Shown: in pieces, positions 56,180-64,000 of the stretch
Position numbering within the stretch: the stretch's first letter is position 1
Layout of the letters: each line of letters opens with the position of its first letter
Assembly: GCA_015680685.1 (NCBI GenBank)
Contig: MNCI01015499.1
Coordinates: 2,056,979-2,120,978 of the forward strand
Reading direction: 5' to 3'
Length of the DNA stretch: 64,000 bases
DNA from: Gnetum montanum
Taxonomy: Eukaryota; Streptophyta; Gnetopsida; Gnetales; Gnetaceae
The notes under the pieces: model-generated
Databases searched by the model: none
Told to the model about the DNA's origin: nothing
The model's input: the letters and a program-made list of their open reading frames with translations, nothing else
Made by a program: the position numbers and the translations under genes

Positions 56180-58810
56180 GATAACAAAATGCCAACAAAT
56201 AGAAAAGCTAAAAAAACCCAAAAATACACTAACTTATTATATGACAAGGTTTCTCCTTTTTTAAAAATTTTTCTCTAGCCACCTCAAACCAACCATATTT
56301 GATATCTCCTCCTTCTAAGGTAGCAACTTGATGGTCCTAGGAGAGGATGACATTTGTCCATATAAATATCATTTAGATTATGATCTATAACACTAAACCA
56401 TAGTTTTTTCACATGAATGCAAACCAATACTTAACATAAAAAATAAAATAATAGCAATAATATAGGTATATAATCATAACAGTAAAAAAATTTAATAATA
56501 AAAATAAAAATAAAAATAAAATTTTACCTCCATCACAAAAATCTAGATCCAAGGCCTCTCCAAAGATCTCTTGTGCTAAGGCCTCATTTTCTTTTTGTTT
56601 AGTTATCTCTACTACATCCTTACCTTTTGTTGCTTCTTCCTAGGTCCACTATTCTTTTGCTTCCTTTTCCTTCCTCGTTGCCTCTTCTTGTAATCTCCTT
56701 TCTTCTTCCTTTTAGGTCTTTCTTCCTTCCTCTTCCTTTAGTCTTTTTTACCTCCTTCTCTTTGCTTTAACTACAACTACAAAACCGTTGAAAAACCATG
56801 AAAATTACCAAGTTAAACCATAAGTAATATGAAAAACAAATTAATAGAAAATATAGAAAAAATTATTTTCTAACTTTCCCAATAGCTCTGCAACTCTAGA
56901 CATCTCCACCTCTAATTCTACCTCCTCCAATTCAACTCTATCAATAGGAGATGCCCCAGGTTTCTTATAACTTAACACTTGTCCTACATGCCCCTCACAA
57001 TCTTCATATCACAGACCAGATTTCCATTAGCTAATCTCTTCCTAGGATGGGCTACCTCCTCTCGCAAAGATGTCACTACCTACATAGGACCACCTAATGT
57101 CGAAGGAATCATAGCCATGATAGGAGTCACATACCTACATATAGGACAAGCAAAATCTTGCTCCCCAAGTACTTTCCCTTTCAATCAAGGTAGGTAAGCA
57201 ACTCAACAAAGCACTGCAATAAGTCATAGTAAAAACAAAAGTTGATGGAGTTGTTAGAGCTCGTACCATCTGTCATTTTAATGCTAGTCAACTCGGTAGA
57301 CTCTATCTTCTCCAAATAGTGGATCAAGTGATAGAAAGAATATTAAGACATGATATTATAGAACATGATAAGCCTCATCAAAGAAGCTACTTAGTGCTGT
57401 CTAATCTTGACTTAGAAGATTTTCTTAATGAATAAATGATATTTCTAAATCAAGTCTACATTTCCATAGTTAGCAATGGTATGAGAGGCATCATCATACT
57501 TAGCCCATTGGGAGATAGCCTCACAATTAAGATTCAAAAGCTTCTCATTCCCTTTATCTGCTAGCCTACCATCTAGTAAGTCAAGTCAATGTTGTAGTGC
57601 ATCTCGCATCTAATACAAGATTATCTTTATTCTTTGAGTATGTAAAATAAAAAGTTGATGCTAGCTCAAATAACATTTCACCATGGAAATCACATTTGTG
57701 GATGAAAAGTTAGGAGACCTTAGCATGAATAATAGAATTAATCTTACCAATTCAAGATTAGGGAGATACTATGTTCTAGGGTCTCTCTTCAACCATGCAT
57801 GATTGACATGGGTGTAGTGTACATTAGCTTGTTACTTTCATAGTGTGATATCATTCAACTAAATGTACACAACATCATGAGTCTTAATTTTATTTGCAAA
57901 AATAGATACATGGAAAAGTTAGTCTAGAACTTAGATAAAATCAAGCTGAGACAAAAAGACAAACTAGAAAAGACATTTAGAAAAATTGACATTAAAAACT
58001 TACCCTGCAACACCAAAATAATATGAAAGCCTTTTAGCCATTCCTTTGTCAAATCCAAATTGGGCCTCCCATGAAGCACATGCACCAAACCAGCCTATTG
58101 GATAGCACTGTATAACCTATGCTTTCTAGCCCTTGGTACCACATCTAGAAACTATGCATAGATAGCAAGATGCCAATTAATCTCAAGAGCCCTCTCATAG
58201 AGATTACTCTCTAAAATATACAAGTAGGTGTCAGCCTTGTTAGGATCCTCTAGCTTGCACATGCAAAAGAAACAAAAATAGCATTGGTAATAAGAGGACC
58301 ATAAAAGAAAATAAAAGCTAAGTAAAATTGAAACCAACTTACTTAGACATCTTGATATGTATGCTTGTAGAACAAAATAGAGTTTGAAGCTTCTTGGTGT
58401 CCAACAAAAGAGTAAAGTCTACGCTAAACTGCATGTACGGTTGCTCCCTCCACAAAGAGTCTAGGTCCTTGTGCCAAAACTCCCTAGTGTGATTGCTATC
58501 ATTAACAGAATTAATAGCATCATGGTCCACAAAGCCTAGTAGCCTAGCACATGATCTAGGATAGATCCACTCTAGGGCAAGTGACATAGTACAGACTTGT
58601 AGTAGGGCCAAATCAAACTTTAAAAGTGGGCTAGCCAAAACTCTAGAAAGCGACTAGCCCTTAAATGAGTTCACATTTGTACAAGGAAATGTGAACAATC
58701 ATCTATTATAGGAAATTCCTTCACTCTCTTGGGCTTCTTCATAATTGTGAGGCCTACATTACAAATCAAAAAGGAGATGGAATTAATAATCAAGAGCTTA
58801 GCCATCACAT
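56180..58810 (-). pseudogene. Unidentified intron-containing coding locus (decayed), disrupted by W
   Basis: Minus strand. A first exon-like block (about 58760-58343) contains KKPKRVKEFPIIDDCSHFLV and MASPLLKFDLALLQVCTMSL. It ends at a GTAAGT donor (58342-58337). An 89-bp intron ends in TGCAAG, and the next block (58253-58004) reads LEDPNKADTYLYILESNLYE, ALEINWHLAIYA, FLDVVPRARKHRLYSAI and AGLVHVLHGRPNLDLTKEWL before another GTAAGT (58003-57998). Farther on are HDVVYI, NHAWLKRDP, LELVRLILLFMLRSPNFSST, WAKYDDASHTIANYG and a Lys/Glu-rich coiled coil (56760-56528). I recognise no family. It could be an old host gene or an element frame. Confidence 0.5.
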
Positions 58811-59885
58811 CTTTCCTACAATAAAATTAACATAAACTGAGTGTTACTTTCTATTAGGTAAAAAAGCAAAAAACTATAAATATGTATAAAAAAGCTTTAA
58901 AATAATGCATGAAATATGCTTACACATGTACTTAGGCTAGCATGCATCTCTTTTTCCATGACTCTCTAATCATTGAATATCCCCTCACACTTACACATCA
59001 AGTTCCTTTGATTGAATTCTAACTTTTTCCTCCCACCCTCAATACTTAGAAACTTTTAGGTCTCTAGTATATCCTGACACATGGTTCAAAATGTTTTCTA
59101 TATCTCAAATCACTTAACACTCAAGCAAAATTTTAATGCTTGATAATGTCCCAACACTTAGTAAAAAAAAAAAAAAAAATCCTTAGTAGGATTCTAGTTT
59201 TTTTAATTCCATCCTTGCATCTTGTTTTTGGCTTTGATTTCTAGAGGTAAGAAAGTTTGGTTTTTCCATCCTAATCTCAATAGTTAAAAAGTTTATCACT
59301 TTTAGATTTTAATTTTTTAGGGCTTAGAAAATTTTTGAGTTTTGATTTTACCTTAAAAACTTAGAAAATTTTTCTAATTCCTCTACCTTAGTTCCATCCC
59401 TTAGAAATTCTAACTTTTAGTTTCAATTTTGGTTTCATATTTTTTGCACTTAAATAATGTTTATCAAAGTGGTCTGACACTTAGCCTAATTTTGGCTACT
59501 TGCCCTTCCATTACATAGCCAACACTTAATCATTTTTAACAACTCCCTATTGATATCCCAACTCAACCATGCTAGTCAGCCACGCTAAGGCACTTCACTT
59601 AGCTATGCTAATTGGCTGTGTTGAGCCAAGTTGGTCAACCATAGCAACTAGCCATGTCAGATGATTGCACCAAGGCATGTCACTTAGCCACAAAAACTGG
59701 TTGTGTCAGTGGTGCACTACACATGAAACACTAGTTATGCCAATTGGTGGTCACTGATGGATCCTAACACAAATATATATATATATTTCTACTTCCCAAA
59801 AACATGGAGGTTGCACTAGCCAACAAGCCTTGAGTGCACTAGCTTATAGCATTTTGTTGGCGACCGTTTGGGATGCGACCGCCAA
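58811..59885 (-). other. Leader between the E2 LTR and the unidentified locus
   Basis: No gene seen. AT-rich, with short repeated words such as AAGTGTTAAGTG and pairs of GCTAGTTGGC-like segments at 59560-59740. Contains an A run at 59162-59179 and a TA run at 59771-59786. Confidence 0.4.
59857..59885. promoter_or_regulatory. Hairpin abutting the E2 LTR, in the primer-site position
   Basis: TTGGCGACCG (59857-59866) and CGACCGCCAA (59876-59885) can pair at 8 of 10 positions with a 9-base loop. On the minus strand the sequence right after the LTR end thus begins TTGGCGGTCGC, which looks like a primer binding site, but I cannot assign a tRNA. Confidence 0.5.
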
Positions 59886-61446
59886 TGAGTGTCCTCAAAC
59901 AAGATTTAGGTGCCTACTGGTCTCTGGCAACACCAAGGCCCAGATACCTCCAAATAGACTTAGTAGTTAATGTGAGTATGTGTGTGTGCTGTTGCAGCAT
60001 GCGGTTGTGAAAAATGAAATGATTGCATTATGTGTAAACTATAGATGACTTGCCTTAAAGAGATTCAGCCAACTTTTCCAAGTACTGTGAGTTGTTGAGA
60101 CTTCCTATTTTGTTCAATTGCCTAGTCTACGCAGTCCTTATAATACCTACCTATAACAAATAAAATTTTGCAAAAACATTTGAGCACAACTCTGTGAATC
60201 TACTTCTAATTTTCCCCAGAGAAAGAGATAGTTCCACAAGAAAACTAGAAATAGAGCAAGATTCGATGGAAATAGATAGAAAAGAAAGTAGATTTGCGTG
60301 GACCTCAAATATTTGAACAAGGTAAAATNGAGATTCACTTTAAAGATAAAAAGAAGCTATTTTGGTCTCATCAAAATACCAAAGATTTTCTGAACCCTCT
60401 TGACTATTGAATCGTTCAACGGCATGACTACAAGCAAAGGCTCTCTTACAACGATCCCAATAGTGGTTCTTATACGTTGCACAATAATCAAATTCACTAC
60501 TAAAATGCTCTTAAGGCTTTCAAACACAAGTGCTTCTAAGAAAAAATTTTAATAGAAATTTCTATCATGCAACAAGAACAATAAGAGCAATTTAAAAATC
60601 CCAAAATTACTCGCCAAGGATGATACTATCTAAACCACTAGCTAAACAATTTAAACAAAATAAAAATAAAACATAACTCACAGGACTATGACAAAGAGGC
60701 TGAAATCTTTTCTTTAGCAAGCCATCTTACAAGCAATCGTTCACAATTCTTCTTACAAGTCTTCCAAGAGCCAAAGTGTGTCTCCAAGTGAGAGCCCAAG
60801 TGCTAGCTAGTAGCCTTCCAAAAGTGTGATGTATCAAGTGTTTTCTCCCAAAAGTGTGATGTATGAGACCCCAATTGTCTTTTTTGCTCCTTGACCTTTG
60901 AAGCCTTTTTATAGGGTTCAAAGGTAGGTAGGTAAGCTACAAAATATCTTGGGTCACCATAGAGATAAAAAAGCTACAATGGACAAGTGTCCTATTCAAA
61001 TGCCAAGTGTCTTCATTCAGTTGCCAATTGGTCACCATGGAGAGAAACAAGTTGTAGTTGACAAGTGGCCATTGCGGAGATAAAAAAGTTGTAGTTGACA
61101 AGTGGCAATTGTGGAGATAAAAAAGTTGTAGTTGACAAGTGGCCATTGTGGAGATAAAAAAGTTGTAGTTGACAAGTGGCCATTGTGGAGACAAAAAGGT
61201 TATAGTTGACAAGTGGCCTTGGTGGTGGTTATAACCACCATTTCAATTGACAAGTGTTCAATTCACATGGAACTTTGAACAATTGTTGCACAAATTCCCT
61301 TTTTAAATCATAAAATATTTACTTGGTACACAACCAAGGGCTGTCAAACTTACATCAGCAATTAAATAATTTATATCAAAACCAAAAATAAATGTTGTAT
61401 GGTTTTTAAATAAAGAGAATATTAGAGCCACGTTAATGTACCAACA
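59886..61446 (-). repeat. LTR of family E, inverted relative to E1 (E2)
   Basis: Minus strand from TGTTGGTACATT to GGACACTCA. TATA box at 60904-60915 (CCTATAAAAAGG on the minus strand). The U5 side aligns with E1 at 21850-22670. The U3 carries a 37-bp minisatellite and a duplicated CCAAAAGTGTGATGTAT near 60816-60866. An N at 60329 has no duplicated flanks; about 150 bases present in E1 are absent there, so it is probably a true gap. Flanking bases do not form a direct duplication, so it is not a clean solo LTR. Confidence 0.7.
61040..61215 (+). repeat. 37-bp minisatellite in the E2 LTR
   Basis: GTAGTTGACAAGTGGCCATT recurs at 61054, 61091, 61128 and 61165, with ATAGTTGACAAGTGG at 61202. The period is exactly 37 bp, and the alternate member has CAATT for CCATT. 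The long minus-strand open frame here is a by-product, since 37 is not a multiple of 3. Confidence 0.9.
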
Positions 61447-61499
61447 ATTGGATAGACATATTTCTCAACTAAATTTAACAAGCCAGCCCAAATTGCTAA

Positions 61500-62160
61500 T
61501 GTGTTTCCAGCTGATTCTGGCCCTATGATAGATCCTCAGACCAAAGCAATAACCTTGGATCCAAGTCGTAGAGATCGATCACACCCCAGACTGCATGCTT
61601 GTTATGAGCCAACACACCACTGCGTAGAAAAAAGGACAAAAACACAAAATAGTGAAACAAGAACTCTCTGCTAGAAACCCACAGATGATCCCAGCAACCT
61701 GTACGACACTGCACCACTCCAAACCCTGCCACCATCAAAGTTGGCGTTGTCGCGCTTCGAGGAGAAGCTTTCGCTGGATTTGCAAAACCTAGAACTGCCA
61801 TTGCCCTCAGTGTACGCAGATGAGGCATCTCTGGATCGATCAAACCCTCGGTCACACCTGGAAACCCTACCATAGGAGGAGTCACTCTGATCAAAAGCCG
61901 AGTCCGCATCGTGATCGGTGTCGCCACGCTTGCGGTCCGGTGCGAAAGAGGAAGCGCGATAGGCAACAAAAGATGATTTTTTGTAAGGAGCACAGGTGTC
62001 AGCAGAGGCGGACGCAAACGCGGATGCAGACGCAGATGTAGAGTCTAGGCCTTTAAGCGACCAAATATTGGTGGCATCCCCGTCGCGTTTGCCGCTGTTG
62101 TTCCACTCCTTATCTGTGGCCTCGTTCTCCAAATCGTCGCCGTAAGACCTTGGCCTGCAA
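61500..62160 (-). pseudogene. GC-rich, CpG-rich exon-like island, unidentified
   Basis: Minus strand frame 62132-61671 (153 codons, open upstream to about 62170): CRPRSYGDDLENEATDKEW, NNSGKRDGDATNIWSLKGLD, a Ser/Ala run, then YKKSSFVAYRASSFAPDRKR, DSSYGRVSRCDRGFDRSRDA and SSRFCKSSESFSSKRDNANF. It is acidic, Ser-rich and probably disordered. A TAG-type splice acceptor (GCTGCTAG) lies before it. The base composition is unlike the TE sequence around it and many CG pairs survive. It may be an exon or captured fragment of a host gene. Product not recognised. Confidence 0.45.
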
Positions 62161-62600
62161 TGGCTTCGTCGCTAGCAGCTTATTGCCATGTGGGAAGAAT
62201 AATTAGAGAAATGGAGTTTGTGTAGCAAGTGTTTGACAGAATGTCTGGAGTAAATGATTTGAATTTGTATAATATCTTAGTCTGGAATTTGGTATGGGAT
62301 TTGCCCGCAGCGCGAAGATTGGAGAGCATTTTATTTCTAGTCTACCATAGTGTGGGTTCATGTAATGGTCATTCATCCCATGTTTCCCAACTCGGTACTT
62401 TCACAAGGTGCATGAAATAGCCTTCACATAACCATGGCTGAATGAATCTCATATGAACTTAAAGGAGAAAATCTTCATTGTCCGATTCCAACTCATAATC
62501 ACCATTTCAATCTACCATTGTTATATGACGTAGCATTCTGTGAATCCTCCTAGCNGCCATTGTTATATGACGTAGCATTCTGTGAATCCTCCTAGCTCTG
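62161..62600. other. No gene seen; contains an assembly duplication
   Basis: Sequence without recognisable coding. Bases 62515-62554 equal 62557-62596 around the N at 62555. Confidence 0.5.
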
Positions 62601-62639
62601 ATTTGGGTGTCCTATTTGATAGAATTATCTGCATCTTCA

Positions 62640-63200
62640 TCCATGTCAATGAAAGATGCATTCTCAAAATACATGGCATATGCAGATATAATATAGTCCG
62701 TCAAATTTCTGAACTTGAACCCTTCCCATGAGTTCAATTTGCAATATGTTTCCAATGCATAATACTAGGTGAGGAAGTGTGAAAGCCTGCAACTTGTCCT
62801 CCTAAAGCATGACATATTCTGGTGACACATAAGTTCAAATGTATTCTTCCAATGATGATTTATTAGCTAGAGTCTTCCCTTCTTTTTCAGTTGTATTAGC
62901 TAAAGTCTCCTCTTCTTTTTGAAATGATGAAGCCCAATGCCCAAAGTGAAAACGAATTGTCATGGCTGAATATATTAGAGATCCCCTGTGAAAATAAGCT
63001 TTAAAGGACCATATTTGAACTTGATGTATGATTGACAAGTTTTTGTGCATCCTGTATGTCAATGTCTCAGGAGCCTTTATATCAATTGATCCTTTACTTG
63101 ACCAATAAGAAGGCCTACCTTCATAATTCTGCCTTCGATCTAAAGTATGATTAATGCTTTCATCAAGGTAAATAATATAATTCCTTGTTTGCTATTGTAC
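62640..63200 (-). pseudogene. F-box protein At4g00755-like pseudogene (C-terminal part)
   Basis: Minus strand frames give LDESINHTLDRRQNYEGRPS, YWSSKGSIDIKAPETLTYRM, VQIWSFKAYFHRGSLIYSAM, TIRFHFGHWASSFQKEEE, then after a TGA TYVSPEYVML, LQAFTLPHLVLCIGNILQIE, MGRVQVQKFDGLYYICICHV. I recognise this as the conserved C-terminal region of plant F-box proteins resembling Arabidopsis At4g00755 (S.DN..ESI.NTLE.., YWSSKGQS...PETL.Y, ..QIELLGRVQRQ..DGLYYIC..HV). The F-box itself is not seen. Frameshifts and stops mark it as a pseudogene. In an intact protein the F-box would recruit an SCF ubiquitin ligase. Confidence 0.7.
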
Positions 63201-63717
63201 TATCTTCCAATCTCCAATAAAGGGATAATCTGGCACTTTAATTTTGTATCCCAAGTAGGTCTCAACATCATACGATGTTCCAATTTTGGATAAGATAGTC
63301 CTACTGTTCCATGAAATGGCCAAATGTGCCAACACATTTATAGTGTGCTAGTCGATTACACTAATTGGATAGGCCAATGACATGCTAGTTGTAGATGCCA
63401 ACAGGTAGTAGGGGACCAATCCTCTTTAAAAAAAGGGAGGCCACCAATGCTATCATGCCATGCACTAGCAAGTCATGAACCAATAGGCTTGCACTGTTGT
63501 GCGTCATACTAGACACTCATTGTGTAGACTGACTAGGTGTTCCCTTCCATCCCTTCACACTACACAAAGCGAGCTGAAAATTAGCAAACAAATTTAAACT
63601 CTCAAGAACCTCAAAATTCATTTTTTATGCCTCAATGGAGCTAGAGGTAGTTAGCCTTGGCCACAACCAAAGTAAGACCAGATTTGCCCTTGCCAAGGGT
63701 AGATCTTCCTTAAATAG
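63201..63717. other. No clear gene; possible upstream part of the F-box remnant
   Basis: On the minus strand VPDYPFIGDWKIVQ-type text near 63190-63260 may be a poorly conserved extension of the F-box remnant. The rest shows nothing recognisable. Confidence 0.35.
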
Positions 63718-64000
63718 TGATGAGACATGAAATTGCTCATATTGCTGGCGGTCGCGTTAAGGCACCCACGTTATATCATGGGTCGTGATATCGCATACGC
63801 GATATCTCATTTGCCCGCGATATTGTGTATGCGATATCATAGTCAGCCGCAATTTCTATAAATAAGAGGCTACTCTCCCTCATTTGACATCCCAGTTTAG
63901 AAGTAACAAAGCTTTGGCAGTTTGATCCCTCCAAAGTTAGAATTTTTTCCCATGTTTGCCCGCAGTGTGGTGAATGTAATTATACGGTGTCTTTATTTGA
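63718..64000 (+). repeat. Start of a further Y-type LTR, cut by the window edge
   Basis: It begins TGATGAGACATG. The TATA box TATAAATA at 63857-63864 is followed by AGAGGCTACTCTCCCTC and GGCAGTTTGATCCCTCCAAA, matching Y and Z LTRs (TATAAATAAGAGG, then GCAGTTTTACCATTCC). GCCCGCAGTGTGGTGAATG matches GCCCGCAGTAGGAGTC of Z. Confidence 0.8.
63787..63838. promoter_or_regulatory. Pair of GATATC-N8-GATATC palindromes in the last LTR
   Basis: GATATCGCATACGCGATATC at 63787-63806 and GATATTGTGTATGCGATATC at 63819-63838, 32 bp apart and upstream of the TATA box, the same layout as in Y. Confidence 0.7.

Noticed and set aside
56979-57197. 72-codon plus-strand frame
   Set aside because: It is antisense to the unidentified minus-strand locus, whose frame shows splice signals and continues on both sides.
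60937-61212. 91-codon minus-strand frame with a repeated peptide
   Set aside because: It is produced by the 37-bp minisatellite in an LTR; the period is not a multiple of three and no protein family is suggested.
1-64000. CRISPR arrays, bacterial operons, rRNA or tRNA genes
   Set aside because: None seen. The periodic arrays are LTR or 3'-UTR minisatellites in plant retroelements, and the tRNA-like stretches are primer binding sites.

Overview
This window is plant nuclear DNA made almost entirely of LTR retrotransposons nested inside one another. Every pol domain found is of plant Ty3/gypsy type: Tat/Ogre-like with a second RNase H, Athila-like, and a chromovirus. No intact host gene is visible. 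The copies are old: reading frames carry many in-frame stops, and sister LTRs have drifted apart by roughly a tenth or more by eye. This points to a seed plant with a large genome that loses repeats slowly; a gymnosperm would fit, but the sequence does not fix the taxon. Six single N characters, five flanked by perfect direct duplications, mark unresolved assembly joins.

Left part (1-21776). A Tat-lineage element T (+, 1-6279, cut by the window edge) sits just downstream of the integrase of an Athila-like element X (-, 6280-21776). X is split inside gag by a second Athila-like element Y (-, 11095-19508, perfect 5-bp duplication CATGG). The 3' LTR of Y is itself split by a solo LTR of the T family (+, 11722-12950, near-perfect duplication). 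Y has both LTRs, a tRNA-Asp-type primer site, gag and protease, but no reverse transcriptase, RNase H or integrase, so it looks like a non-autonomous derivative.

Middle (21777-31525). Here lie part of an LTR plus a gag-protease fragment of another Tat-like family (E1), a low-complexity stretch, a truncated Athila-like 5' end (U: LTR, primer site, start of gag) fused to a truncated Y-like element (Z: part LTR, primer site, gag, protease), and a short exon-like remnant on the minus strand.

Right part (31526-64000). A chromovirus W (+, 31526-56174, duplication AGTAA) has LTRs of about 3.8 kb that contain a 175-bp tandem repeat, and it lacks gag. Its 5' LTR is interrupted by a 13.7-kb Athila-like element V (+, 33245-46954), which has gag, protease, RT, RNase H, integrase and a long 3' region with an env-like/coiled-coil reading frame. 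W itself interrupts an unidentified minus-strand, intron-containing locus (56.2-58.8 kb, continuing at 31.4 and perhaps 25.4 kb). Beyond it are an inverted LTR of the E family (59886-61446), a GC- and CpG-rich exon-like island (61.5-62.2 kb), a decayed copy of an F-box gene resembling Arabidopsis At4g00755 (62.6-63.2 kb), and the start of one more Y-type LTR (63718 to the end).

The most interesting signals are the paired 20-bp GATATC palindromes in Y-type U3 regions, a conserved internal polypurine-like motif, LTR and 3'-UTR minisatellites with nucleosome-scale or shorter periods, the gag-protease-only element, and the unidentified multi-exon locus.
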